Source: Gammaproteobacteria bacterium
Lineage (GTDB): Bacteria > Pseudomonadota > Gammaproteobacteria > Nitrosococcales > Methylophagaceae
Assembly: GCA_029248745.1 (NCBI GenBank)
Contig: JAQWIT010000008.1
Span: 62,001-126,000, forward strand
Direction: 5' to 3'
DNA: 64,000 bases
Shown here one piece after another: positions 1 to 8,381 of this stretch. Made by a program: the position numbers and the translations under genes. Under the pieces are notes generated by a model, which was given only the letters and a program-made list of their open reading frames with translations, had not been told where the DNA came from and did not search any database. The first letter of the stretch is position 1. Each line of letters begins with the position of its first letter.

Positions 1-421
1 CAACAGGTTCTTGTGTTTGATGCTGCTTATTGGAAGCCTGTTTAAGTTGATTAGCCAATGCCGTTTCAACGCCACGTAATAATTTTGCGATGGAGAGTGG
101 TTTCTCAATGAAATCGCTGGCGCCAAGGCGAGTTGCTTCTACTGCTGTTTCAATGGTGCCATGGCCCGACATCATGACGACAGTAAGATGAGGTTCTTGT
201 TGTTTAAATTCTCTTAACAAGCTGATACCGTCTACGTCTGGCATCCAGATATCTAATAAGACTAATTGAGGAAGCCTGTCAGTTAAGTATTTACGAGCTG
301 ATGCACCATCTTCTGCAGTCGTGACTTGATAGCCTTCATCTTGTAGGATATCTCGGATCAATTCTCTGATCGCTGGTTCATCGTCAACAACTAGGATATA
401 AGGTTTGTCTTCTGTACTCAC
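1..421 (-). CDS. ntrX: NtrX-type response regulator, receiver domain (cut by window edge)
   Basis: This is the N-terminal part of a response regulator; the rest lies beyond the window. Reading from the GTG at 419-421 gives a CheY-like receiver: acidic pair D13-D14, phospho-acceptor D57 in LVLLDIWMPD, the MMSGHG loop and the IEKP lysine near residue 107. Its start overlaps the stop of the histidine kinase by four bases (GTGA), so the two are translationally coupled. Pairing with a membrane NtrY kinase indicates NtrX, an NtrC-family regulator with AAA+ and Fis domains, but those domains are not visible here, so the assignment rests on the partner. Expected role: transcription control in response to nitrogen or redox state. 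Confidence 0.85.
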   Translation of the reverse strand, partial: MSTEDKPYILVVDDEPAIRELIRDILQDEGYQVTTAEDGASARKYLTDRLPQLVLLDIWMPDVDGISLLREFKQQEPHLTVVMMSGHGTIETAVEATRLGASDFIEKPLSIAKLLRGVETALANQLKQASNKQHQTQEPV

Positions 422-2595
422 AGTGTAGTTTTCTCCAGTGGTAGCCGTATTATTATACAGGCACCAGTAGGTTCTTGGTTTTCAGTCCAAACAGTGCCTT
501 GGTGTTCATCAATAATTTTTTTTACGATAGCAAGACCTAACCCCGTACCACGCACTTTGTTGGTGGCGTAAGGTTCAAATAATGTGGTCATCATATCATC
601 AGGAATACCCGGTCCAAGATCTTCAATCGTAAGCTCTAACCAGCGTTGACCAGAGAGGGAGACGGACTTGTAATGAAGGTTGATGTCGACAGGCATATTT
701 GCTTCTTCGCTGGCTTCGATCGCATTTTTTATCAGGTTATGGAGGACCTGTCTAAAGCGGTTACTGTCGATATTGATATTTAAATCAGGTGTTTCGGTTA
801 ATGAGATTTTATGTTGTGTATTACTTTGGTAAAGTGCGATGACCTCACGAATAAATGCTGCTAAGGGGATGGATTCTATTTTTAGACTGGGCGTTTTTGC
901 GTAGTCTGAAAAATCATTCACCATTTCTTTCATGGCATCCACTTGCTGAATGATGGTATTGGTCAACTTTTGTAATTGCTCAGTTTGATTGTCAGGCACC
1001 AGTGGTTGATATTTTATCTGTAACCGTTCGGCTGATAATTGGATAGGGGTTAGCGGATTCTTTATTTCGTGGGCAAGACGACGGGCGACTTCACCCCAAG
1101 CGGCGTCACGTTGCGCTTGAATTAGGGTGGTGATATCGTCAAAGACAATGACCCAACCGGCGCTGTTGGGTAAAGGCGTACCACGACACATCAATATTTG
1201 TAATTGCATGCCGGAATGTAATTCAATTTGTTGATGCCAACTGGTTTTGTGGGTTATTTCTGTTGAAACCAGCTCGGTAAAACTTTGCAGATGGCGATGT
1301 TGTTGGGAGAGCCTACTGAAAGGAAGTTCTAAAAGTGGTTGTAGGTTTGTATCCAAGATGCTGCTACTTGCGACATTGGCGGTTTTGAGGAAGAGTTGTT
1401 CATCAAGGGTGATAACACCACTGGAGAGGCTGCCGAGAACAGCACCTAAGTAATTAGTTTGTTCTTCTAACAGACGGTGACTGACTAGGGTCGCATCTCT
1501 GGCATGGGTTAGACGCTCGGTCATTTGATTGAATGAGCGGACAAGGAAGCCGATTTCATCATCACCTTTGGTCGTGAGTTGGGTGTTGTAATTACCGGAG
1601 GCGACAGATTGCGTTCCATCAGCGAGTTCTTGTAATGGATGAACAATGCGCCTCGAGATCCAAATTGCGAACCAAATAGAAGCGAGAACGGTTAAAAGTA
1701 CGATTAAGCTCAAGGTTAGGGTAAAGATGCTAATTAAAGGCTTTCTAAGATAATTGAGTTCTTTATAGTCGGTATAAGCATTTTCTACGGTTTTGCCTAA
1801 GTCACTCAATTGCTCATTGACTGGGAATAGGACATGTAACATTTTTTCATCTTCATCGATACCGGTTCTTGGAATCAGGACTGCGGCACGAAGCTGCAAT
1901 TTGTCACCAATACTCGGGTCGAGCCCGATATAGTCTTCTTGTTGTCTTAATTGACGAAAGATGGCGTCATTAGGCCGATCAGGTACGATGATATTGGGGT
2001 TTTGGATGCTGGATGTCACTAGCTGCCCATCCATTGTCCAAACGCTTAGTTCGATGGCGCCACTCAAGTCATTGAGATCTCGCAAGTTGGTATTGAATTC
2101 TGAAATGGGAGCTTCGCTGAGTACCCCCGACATCATTCTGGTTTGTCGTAGCAAAGTACGGATCCGAATACCAAAAGCAGTTCGACTTAATTCTAGAGAA
2201 TCATCAAGTGCTCGTTCTATTTCGACATCGAACCAGCTATTAATACCACGGTGAAGAAAATGTACGGAAAAGCTATAGACAATCGTTGTGGAGATAAGGA
2301 TGAGTAAAACGAAGGCACTGACAAGCCTGACGGTTAATTTTGAGCCGGGCTTTTTGATTTTAAAATCTCGATAGAGGCGAAGTAAGCTTCTAAAGAGTAG
2401 GCTAATAAGAAGTAACAAGGTAAAGAGACCAAGCCCAAAAATAGGCAGAAAGAGGTCATTTAATTTTGAACTATCTTGTGTGGCGGTGCTCAGTAAAACC
2501 GTTAGCGTGAGCAGTAATGCTGCTAGTGCATAGTAAGGGAGAGGGCTTCTGTTGAGGCGCTTTAAGATGCTCATGGCCAGCTCGCTGTGACCCAT
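418..2595 (-). CDS. ntrY: NtrY-type membrane sensor histidine kinase
   Basis: This is a 725-residue membrane kinase that should phosphorylate the adjacent NtrX. Hydrophobic segments lie near residues 17-37, 50-70, 88-112 and 288-316, flanking an extracytoplasmic region of about 180 residues. A HAMP linker (about 315-365), a PAS-like domain (about 385-480), the dimerisation histidine H509 in RRLAHEIKNPLTP, the N box NLIKNAIEAS and the ATP-lid motifs DLGPGIPD and GTGLGLAIVKK follow in order. The topology and order match the NtrY family. An alternative start at Met8 would avoid overlapping the stop of the upstream DUF4390 gene. The stimulus cannot be read from the sequence. Confidence 0.92.
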   Translation of the reverse strand: MGHSELAMSILKRLNRSPLPYYALAALLLTLTVLLSTATQDSSKLNDLFLPIFGLGLFTLLLLISLLFRSLLRLYRDFKIKKPGSKLTVRLVSAFVLLILISTTIVYSFSVHFLHRGINSWFDVEIERALDDSLELSRTAFGIRIRTLLRQTRMMSGVLSEAPISEFNTNLRDLNDLSGAIELSVWTMDGQLVTSSIQNPNIIVPDRPNDAIFRQLRQQEDYIGLDPSIGDKLQLRAAVLIPRTGIDEDEKMLHVLFPVNEQLSDLGKTVENAYTDYKELNYLRKPLISIFTLTLSLIVLLTVLASIWFAIWISRRIVHPLQELADGTQSVASGNYNTQLTTKGDDEIGFLVRSFNQMTERLTHARDATLVSHRLLEEQTNYLGAVLGSLSSGVITLDEQLFLKTANVASSSILDTNLQPLLELPFSRLSQQHRHLQSFTELVSTEITHKTSWHQQIELHSGMQLQILMCRGTPLPNSAGWVIVFDDITTLIQAQRDAAWGEVARRLAHEIKNPLTPIQLSAERLQIKYQPLVPDNQTEQLQKLTNTIIQQVDAMKEMVNDFSDYAKTPSLKIESIPLAAFIREVIALYQSNTQHKISLTETPDLNINIDSNRFRQVLHNLIKNAIEASEEANMPVDINLHYKSVSLSGQRWLELTIEDLGPGIPDDMMTTLFEPYATNKVRGTGLGLAIVKKIIDEHQGTVWTENQEPTGACIIIRLPLEKTTL

Positions 2596-3149
2596 GGGCT
2601 AGCAATTTGCCACTTATCTGAAATGAGCGCACCGGGCCTCATAGGTGTGGGTAAAGCGTGAATGTCGAGTTCGCTTTGAATTTCTAAGAGCGTGGTGTCT
2701 GGGTTGATGTCATGTTTTGGTGGCAAGGTGAGCTGTTCAATTTTACCTAAGGTATCTAATGCCGAATTTAAGGAGGGGAAATTGCGGCGCTTATCGGTAT
2801 CCATTGCCAATAAAATATATTGCTCAGATAGCGCGTGATAACGTAGTTGATAGCTAATCACTGTCGACCAATGTGTTTCTCGCCAATCCCATGGCAGATA
2901 GGCGCCAATGACAGGGAAAGGCTCGCTGAGCCGAAAGTGTTGTAAAAAGGTAATGGGAACCCCGTTTTCTAAGGCTTCGATCACACGAGGTGATAATGGG
3001 TAATGAATAGTGGCATTGAGCGAATAGCCGTTACCTCTTTTTGAGATAGATGCGTTATCGATATAAAAGTGTTCGGCTGCCTGACTGTTAAGGCAGAACA
3101 GCAGTAAAAAGGCGGCTATGCTTTTTTTAACGATGGCGTAGACAGGCAT
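2571..3149 (-). CDS. DUF4390 secreted protein between rsmB and ntrY
   Basis: This small exported protein of unknown function belongs to the DUF4390 family, recognised mainly by context: it normally sits between rsmB and ntrY in gammaproteobacteria. I chose the ATG at 3147-3149 because it directly precedes a signal peptide (hydrophobic core AAFLLLFCLNS, likely cleavage after SQA). The longer reading frame starting at 3245 would add a non-secretory leader lying wholly within rsmB; an ATG at 3159-3161 is also possible. The start overlaps rsmB by about 23 bases and the stop overlaps ntrY, so the genes form one tightly packed operon. A periplasmic partner role for NtrY is plausible but unproven. 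Confidence 0.75.
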   Translation of the reverse strand: MPVYAIVKKSIAAFLLLFCLNSQAAEHFYIDNASISKRGNGYSLNATIHYPLSPRVIEALENGVPITFLQHFRLSEPFPVIGAYLPWDWRETHWSTVISYQLRYHALSEQYILLAMDTDKRRNFPSLNSALDTLGKIEQLTLPPKHDINPDTTLLEIQSELDIHALPTPMRPGALISDKWQIASPWVTASWP

Positions 3150-4440
3150 AAAAGAAGCCATCTTGCTGGTTTTCGCCAGGAAGACGTTGATAGCCGGCAG
3201 GCCTTCGTGTCGCCGGCTCAGGATTGAGTTTATATTCTTCCGCATCTGGGTGCCGATTTAGAAAGTTAATGATTTGTTGTTCATTTTCTTGTTTGATAAT
3301 AGAACAGGTTGTGTAGATTAATAAACCATCAGTGTTGAGCAATGGCCATAATTTTTCAAGTAATAGCTGTTGCTTTTCGACGAGGCTATCTATATCGCTG
3401 AGTCTACGGAGTGTTTTTATATCAGGATGGCGGCGAATGACACCCGTCCCTGAACAAGGGGCGTCGATGAGAATTCTATCGAAATGCTGGCCATCCCACC
3501 AACTGTCAATGTCACCGGCGTCAGCCGCCTTTAGCGTTGCTTTGAGTTTAAGCCGCTCTGTATTTTGGGTTATCTGAGTCAGCCGGTTTGGATCAATATC
3601 TAAAGCGATAACATCGTTATTGGGTTCTATTTCTAAGATATGGCAGGTTTTACCACCGGGTGCGGCACAGGCATCGAGGATGCGTTGCTGTGGTGCAAGG
3701 TCGAGTGTGGCTGCGACGTGTTGTGCAGCGGCATCTTGTACCGATACGTCGCCGTCGACGAATCCGGGGAGTTGATAAACATCACAAGGGGAATCGAGAA
3801 GGATCGCTTGTTCAAGCTGCTCAACGGGAGTAGCTGCAATATTTCCTTGTTCGAGTCTTTCGATGTAATTATCGCGGTTAGAATGTTGCTGGTTCACGCG
3901 TAAAAACATAGGGGGTTGTTCGTTGTTTGCGTTAAGTACAGTTTGCCAAGTGGTTGGCCAATCAGTTTTTATTTGCTGGATAAGCCAGTCAGGGTGTGCG
4001 AATTGTGCTGTTTCACTCTGTAATACTATTTTTTCGAAGTCGGCTTGGTTTCTTTGATAATTTCTTAAGCTAGCATTGATCAGGCCTTTTGCCCAAGGTT
4101 TTCCAAGTGCACTGCAGGCATTAACGGTTTCAGACAGCGCGGCATGTTCTGGTAACCGCATCGAGCGAAGTTGATAGAGACCACAGAGTATAAGTGCATT
4201 GATATCGGACTCTTTAGCTTTAAGTGGTTTTGATAGTAATTGGTTACAGATGGCTTGTAATTGGGGTTGCCATCGCAATACGCCATAGCAGAGTTGTTGG
4301 CAGAAGCTGGTTTCATTTTCTGGCAATGTAGCCAACATGGGCTTTAAAGTGTTGTTAAGAGAATGGTGATGGCGCAGTACATTGCCAATGACTTTTGCAG
4401 CGGCAGCGCGTGATGTTCTGAACGGTTTGGCTTTAGCCAA
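3127..4440 (-). CDS. rsmB: 16S rRNA m5C967 methyltransferase RsmB
   Basis: RsmB methylates C967 of 16S rRNA using S-adenosylmethionine. The 437-residue product has an N-terminal NusB-like RNA-binding domain (about 1-140) and a C-terminal Rossmann methyltransferase domain. The SAM motif DACAAPGGKT, the conserved C329 in DAPCSGTG and the catalytic C379 in TTCSI are all present; these two cysteines correspond to the pair used by m5C RNA methyltransferases. Length matches the Escherichia coli protein. The start overlaps the end of fmt by eight bases, continuing the def-fmt-rsmB operon. No anomalies were seen. Confidence 0.96.
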   Translation of the reverse strand: MAKAKPFRTSRAAAAKVIGNVLRHHHSLNNTLKPMLATLPENETSFCQQLCYGVLRWQPQLQAICNQLLSKPLKAKESDINALILCGLYQLRSMRLPEHAALSETVNACSALGKPWAKGLINASLRNYQRNQADFEKIVLQSETAQFAHPDWLIQQIKTDWPTTWQTVLNANNEQPPMFLRVNQQHSNRDNYIERLEQGNIAATPVEQLEQAILLDSPCDVYQLPGFVDGDVSVQDAAAQHVAATLDLAPQQRILDACAAPGGKTCHILEIEPNNDVIALDIDPNRLTQITQNTERLKLKATLKAADAGDIDSWWDGQHFDRILIDAPCSGTGVIRRHPDIKTLRRLSDIDSLVEKQQLLLEKLWPLLNTDGLLIYTTCSIIKQENEQQIINFLNRHPDAEEYKLNPEPATRRPAGYQRLPGENQQDGFFYACLRHR

Positions 4441-5362
4441 GATGGTCGCCTACAGAAAGTGAATTAGCGTTTAGAAAATCACTGACGGCCATTGCCCGCT
4501 TTCCTGGTGCTTGGATTTGCGTGATTCTTAAGGTACCTTCCCCGCAGGCGATATCAACGCCTGTTTTGTCAGCATTGATGACGCTCCCGGGCGAGGCTTT
4601 GTTAGGGGTGTTTAAATCGATAGCAGCCCAAATACGTAGTGTTTTATCTTGCCATTGTGTTTGTGCAATAGGCCATGGATTGAAGGCGTTAATTTGTCGT
4701 AATAAGGTGCTCGCTGGTTGCTCCCAGTCTATGGTTGCTTCTGCTTTTTCTAATTTGGAAGCGTAGTTGCTATCACTATCATTTTGAGCCAGTGCATTTT
4801 CCTGATATTCAGTAAAATTTGATAATGTTGTGATGAGTGTTAAGGCACCTAATATTGCTAAACGATCATGCAGTTGTTGGGTGGTGTCAGTATTGGATAT
4901 TGAGCAAGTTGCTTTGGCCAGTACCGGACCGGTATCAAGACCTGCTTCCATTTGCATAATACAAACGCCTGTTTCGTTGTCACCCGCTAAAATGGCACGT
5001 TGAATAGGTGCTGCACCGCGCCAGCGAGGTAGCAAAGAAGCGTGTATGTTGATGCAGCCATGTTTCGGTGTATCGAGGACAGACTGTGGTAAGAGCAAGC
5101 CATAGGCAACAACAATCATTATATCTGCTTGGTACGATGTGAGTATTTCACGGGTCGCTTGTTTTTTAAAGTTGAGCGGTTGTTCGACGGGTATGTTGTG
5201 CTCTAAAGCGATTTGTTTGACTGGGCTGGTGTTGAGCTTTCGGCCACGGCCTGCTGGGCGATCAGGTTGTGTATAGACAGCGCAGATGGTGTGTTCTGAC
5301 TTTAGAAGTGAAGATAAGGTGTGTACAGCAAACTCTGGCGTACCGGCAAAAACAAGTCGCAT
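4433..5362 (-). CDS. fmt: Methionyl-tRNA formyltransferase
   Basis: Fmt transfers a formyl group from 10-formyl-tetrahydrofolate to initiator Met-tRNA. The 309-residue protein starts MRLVFAGTPEFAV and carries the catalytic-site stretch SLLPRWRGAAPIQ followed by GDNETGV, then a C-terminal oligonucleotide-binding domain for the tRNA. Length and motif order are normal for the family. It lies seven bases downstream of the deformylase gene and overlaps rsmB, the widespread def-fmt pairing in which one enzyme adds and the other removes the formyl group. Confidence 0.97.
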   Translation of the reverse strand: MRLVFAGTPEFAVHTLSSLLKSEHTICAVYTQPDRPAGRGRKLNTSPVKQIALEHNIPVEQPLNFKKQATREILTSYQADIMIVVAYGLLLPQSVLDTPKHGCINIHASLLPRWRGAAPIQRAILAGDNETGVCIMQMEAGLDTGPVLAKATCSISNTDTTQQLHDRLAILGALTLITTLSNFTEYQENALAQNDSDSNYASKLEKAEATIDWEQPASTLLRQINAFNPWPIAQTQWQDKTLRIWAAIDLNTPNKASPGSVINADKTGVDIACGEGTLRITQIQAPGKRAMAVSDFLNANSLSVGDHLG

Positions 5363-5368
5363 GTTGAA

Positions 5369-5872
5369 TTAACTTTGTAACTTTTGTTGTTTTTCGAGGC
5401 GTTTTTTGATGCGCTGACGTTTCAAGTTGCTGAGGTAATCAACAAAGAGTTTGCCATCAAGATGGTCGATTTCATGTTGTATACAAGTTGCGAGTAATTC
5501 ATCTGCATCTAACTCAAAAGGATTGCCATCGCGATCTAAGGCTTTAACTCGAACTGTATCAGCACGAGTAACAACTTCGTAGGAATCTGGAACGGATAAG
5601 CAGCCTTCCTCATGCTCTCGTTCCCCTTCTTTTGACATAATTTCGGGGTTGATGAAAATATAGGGTTCGGTTCTATCTTGCGAAATATCGATAACGACGA
5701 GCCGTTTTTGGACATTGATTTGTGTGGCTGCCAAACCGATGCCAGGGGCTTCATACATGGTTTCTAACATGTCATCGGCAAGTTGCCGAATGTCATCAGT
5801 GACTTCAGTAACCGCTTTGGCTTTTTTGCGTAAGCGTGGGTCAGGAAAGTGAAGTATTTGTCTTAGGGCCAT
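5369..5872 (-). CDS. def: Peptide deformylase
   Basis: Peptide deformylase removes the N-formyl group from new proteins and uses a bound metal, usually Fe2+. Starting at the ATG at 5870-5872 gives 167 residues beginning [15 protein letters not shown], the usual N-terminus; the longer frame from 5899 would add nine atypical residues. The three signature motifs are present: GIGLAATQ (44-51), EEGCLS with metal ligand C91, and HEIDH with ligands H133 and H137 and catalytic E134. It is the first gene of the def-fmt-rsmB-DUF4390-ntrY-ntrX run, so the operon promoter should lie just above 5872. Confidence 0.96.
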   Translation of the reverse strand: MALRQILHFPDPRLRKKAKAVTEVTDDIRQLADDMLETMYEAPGIGLAATQINVQKRLVVIDISQDRTEPYIFINPEIMSKEGEREHEEGCLSVPDSYEVVTRADTVRVKALDRDGNPFELDADELLATCIQHEIDHLDGKLFVDYLSNLKRQRIKKRLEKQQKLQS

Positions 5873-5961
5873 AATTTGAGAACCTGAGCAATTATCCATG
5901 TTGGTTTGACATTAATTGTACCAAGCCTGAGTGAGAGATTGAAAAGGCTTATTTGAGGCCA

Positions 5962-5985
5962 ATAAAAAAGCGGCCATTTGGCCGC
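5962..5985 (-). terminator. Rho-independent terminator after cytochrome c gene
   Basis: On the minus strand a perfect 6-bp stem (GGCGGCC side against GGCCGC, at 5970-5975 and 5980-5985) with a 4-base loop is followed directly by a run of T (5962-5969). It lies 24 bases past the stop of the cytochrome c gene and separates it from def. Confidence 0.85.
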
Positions 5986-6008
5986 CTTAATAACGAATCG
6001 ATTTTTGC

Positions 6009-6326
6009 TTATTTCATTGCAGCGTAAAAAGCAGCTAGATCAGCGATATCTTGTTCAGATAAGTTTTTAGCTTGGCCTGTCATGACCGCAGCCATACCAC
6101 CGGTACGTTGGTTGTCCTTATAAGCTTGCATTGAAGAAACAAGGTAAGCTTCGTTTTGGCCAGCAAGACTTGGGTATGCTGGGACTGCTGCAATACCGTT
6201 AGCACCATGGCATGCTGCACATGTTGCTGCTTTAGCTTGACCTGCTGCTGCATCACCAGCAGCGATTGCGGCATTAGTACCGAAAAGCGTGGCTAGACCT
6301 AGGAGTGTGTATGCAATGTGTTTCAT
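6009..6326 (-). CDS. Small periplasmic class I cytochrome c
   Basis: This is a 105-residue exported monohaem cytochrome. A signal peptide (1-23, ending AIAA) precedes the mature chain; the haem site is CAACH (C36, C39, H40) and M78 or M82 in GGMAAVMTG is the likely sixth iron ligand. The size and the C-terminal helix around [17 protein letters not shown] fit the cytochrome c553/c5/c4-like group of periplasmic electron carriers. The redox partner is unknown. It sits alone between def and dprA, where a gene for a LysM-domain protein is commonly found in related bacteria, and has its own terminator. Confidence 0.9.
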   Translation of the reverse strand: MKHIAYTLLGLATLFGTNAAIAAGDAAAGQAKAATCAACHGANGIAAVPAYPSLAGQNEAYLVSSMQAYKDNQRTGGMAAVMTGQAKNLSEQDIADLAAFYAAMK

Positions 6327-6558
6327 CTAAATCTCCATTTAATTATTGTTGGATATTAATAGGATGTTGAATTATAGCATGCAAATACTGGTTTATCGTT
6401 ATTATTACATCACTATTTCGTGATAAGACAATGCAGAAGCGGTCATAATTCATACTATTTATAGTTTATATTTGCGATAGCATTGAATTGCGTTTAGGCT
6501 TATGATTTAAGAAGTTTGCGTTGGCCTTATTTTGCTTTCGGTTGAGGACTTGTCGAGG

Positions 6559-6652
6559 ATGCGTCGTTTTTTTAAGCTGTTGTTTTGTATTGCTTTCTTT
6601 GCCGTTGTTGGCGTGGGCAGACGTCGCTTCAAATCCTGGAATTAGGCGGTAA
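6559..6652 (+). pseudogene. Signal-peptide relic upstream of dprA
   Basis: From the ATG at 6559-6561 the frame encodes MRRFFKLLF and then loses the pattern. Removing one T from the TTTT run near 6583-6586 switches to a frame reading VLLSLPLLAWA and then DVASNPGIRR before a TAA at 6650-6652. Together these make a textbook Sec signal peptide followed by only about ten residues. In many gammaproteobacteria a secreted LysM-domain protein is encoded just upstream of dprA, so this may be the eroded start of that gene. The identification is inference; the restored signal peptide is seen directly. Confidence 0.4.
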
Positions 6653-7784
6653 GGATACTGCTCTGAAACAATTTTCAAAACAAGATAAAGAACTAGCATG
6701 TTGGCTGGCCCTACACCGTATTCCCGGTGTGGGGCCAGCTACATTTACACGCCTGTTAACACAATATTCTAGTTTTGAATCTTTGTTTGATAATCCGAAG
6801 CTAGCTGAAGGGTTATCAGAACGGAGCCGAACAGCCTTATTGTCTCCTGATTGGGATCAGGTTGAGCAAGATTTAGATTGGTTTTCTACACCAAACCGAC
6901 ATATTGTCCGGTTGAATGATGCAGTTTATCCCTCATTGCTGAAAGAGATCCCCGATCCCCCTTCGATGTTATTTGTACAAGGTGATGTGTCGGTGCTGTC
7001 ACAATGGCAATTGGCGGTTGTGGGGAGTCGAAATCCATCGCCATCGGGTCGTGATAATGCCTTCGAGTTTTCCCGTTTCTTAGCGAGTGGGGGTATAACA
7101 ATCACTAGTGGTTTAGCGATGGGGATTGATGCTGCTGCACATCAAGGTGCGTTAGCAGGGCAAGGTAAAACAGTTGCGGTGATTGGTACGGGTTTAGATC
7201 GGGTTTATCCTGCGAAACACCGGGGTTTAGCCCACGAAATTACCGAACATGGTGTGATTGTTTCTGAGTTTGCTTTGGGTACGCCGCCTCGTGCTGAAAA
7301 TTTTCCACGGCGTAACCGTTTAATTAGTGGTTTATCTCTTGGTGCCTTAGTTGTTGAGGCTGCGATAAAAAGTGGCTCATTGATTACGGCGAGGATGGCC
7401 TTAGAGCAAGGCCGTGAGGTTTTTGCGATTCCGGGTTCGATTCATAATCCTCTAGCGAAAGGTTGCCATCGTTTGATCAAAGAAGGTGCGAAGTTAGTTG
7501 AGACGGCAGAAGATATTGTTGAAGAACTTGGTGCGATTGCAGCCGTTGGACAAGCTTCAGTAATTCCCGTTGAACATGCTAGAGAAGAGGTGGCTCAGAA
7601 GTCACCCGATCCGGATTATCAAGTTTTAATGGCTTGTTTAGGTTATGATCCTATGGAAATTGATAGGTTGATAGCAGAAAGTGGATTGACGGCTGAGACA
7701 GTTTCATCCATGCTGTTACTGCTAGAGCTGGATGGTCAGGTGGCGTCATTGTCTGGCGGTCGTTATGTCCGGGTTGGTCGTTAA
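6585..7784 (+). CDS. dprA: DNA-protecting protein DprA
   Basis: DprA (Smf) binds incoming single-stranded DNA and loads RecA during natural transformation. The product has an N-terminal helical region, a Rossmann-like domain with VVGSRNPSPSGR and TSGLAMGIDAAAHQGAL, the SEFALGTPPRAENFPRRNR stretch typical of the family, and a C-terminal winged-helix domain. The start is uncertain: the only early starts are a TTG at 6585, which overlaps the leader relic, and a CTG at 6663 that has AAGGA seven bases upstream; recognisable DprA sequence begins at about residue 38. A deletion or rearrangement upstream may have altered the original start. Confidence 0.93.
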   Translation: MYCFLCRCWRGQTSLQILELGGKDTALKQFSKQDKELACWLALHRIPGVGPATFTRLLTQYSSFESLFDNPKLAEGLSERSRTALLSPDWDQVEQDLDWFSTPNRHIVRLNDAVYPSLLKEIPDPPSMLFVQGDVSVLSQWQLAVVGSRNPSPSGRDNAFEFSRFLASGGITITSGLAMGIDAAAHQGALAGQGKTVAVIGTGLDRVYPAKHRGLAHEITEHGVIVSEFALGTPPRAENFPRRNRLISGLSLGALVVEAAIKSGSLITARMALEQGREVFAIPGSIHNPLAKGCHRLIKEGAKLVETAEDIVEELGAIAAVGQASVIPVEHAREEVAQKSPDPDYQVLMACLGYDPMEIDRLIAESGLTAETVSSMLLLLELDGQVASLSGGRYVRVGR

Positions 7785-7807
7785 AATCAGCCAAATAGAG
7801 GAATGCA

Positions 7808-8290
7808 ATGAAAGAAAATGTGATTGATGTATTGCTATATTTATTCGAGAATTACATTGATAACGATGATGCCGGTCAACCAGATAAAGCGGCATTAGAA
7901 ACAGAATTGGAACAAGTGGGTTTTCCTGAGCTTGAAATAGATAAAGCACTGGAATGGCTGGAAAATATGACGGTGATTGCAGAAGAGTCATCGGACGCGA
8001 AGCCAGTTTCTGCAGGTTTGGCTATGCGTTTTTACGCTAAAGAAGAATTAGAATTAATCAATACGTCATGTCGAGGTTATTTGTTGTTTTTGGAACAAGT
8101 CGGTGTGTTAGATGCAGCAACGCGTGAGATTGTAATTGAACGTGTGCTAGCACTAGACACAGATGAAATTGATTTAGAGCAATTGAAATGGGTTGTGTTG
8201 ATGGTGTTGTTTTATCAACCGGGTCGCGAAGTGGCTTATGCATGGATGGAAGATTTAGTGTTTGAGGACATGGAAGCGGTTATTCATTAG
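7808..8290 (+). CDS. smg: Smg family protein (DUF494)
   Basis: This 160-residue acidic cytoplasmic protein belongs to the Smg/DUF494 family, which has no firmly established biochemical role. It starts MKENVIDVLLYLFENY, the characteristic opening of the family, and is of normal length. The gene lies 23 bases after dprA and before topA; dprA-smg-topA is a conserved gene order in gammaproteobacteria and is the strongest support for the name. No catalytic motif is visible. Confidence 0.9.
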   Translation: MKENVIDVLLYLFENYIDNDDAGQPDKAALETELEQVGFPELEIDKALEWLENMTVIAEESSDAKPVSAGLAMRFYAKEELELINTSCRGYLLFLEQVGVLDAATREIVIERVLALDTDEIDLEQLKWVVLMVLFYQPGREVAYAWMEDLVFEDMEAVIH

Positions 8291-8321
8291 CCTCGTTGTG
8301 CGTTATATATTTTGAGTGTCA

Positions 8322-8341
8322 CTGCCCGTTCTTACGGGCAG
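8322..8341 (+). terminator. Hairpin between smg and topA, weak terminator or attenuator
   Basis: CTGCCCGT and ACGGGCAG form a perfect 8-bp stem around a TCTT loop. There is no run of T after it, so it would be a poor intrinsic terminator; it may instead reduce read-through or stabilise the upstream message. Confidence 0.45.
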
Positions 8342-8381
8342 CGTTGTATTAGAAACTGCATTTTGGTAATGATAGAAAGAT

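Noticed and set aside
3640-3903. 87-codon plus-strand frame inside rsmB
   Set aside because: It lies on the opposite strand of an intact conserved gene and has no independent support; many similar shadow frames were ignored for the same reason.
6466-6699. 77-codon minus-strand frame across the dprA start
   Set aside because: It lacks a ribosome site, covers the leader relic and dprA start on the opposite strand, and has no recognisable domain.
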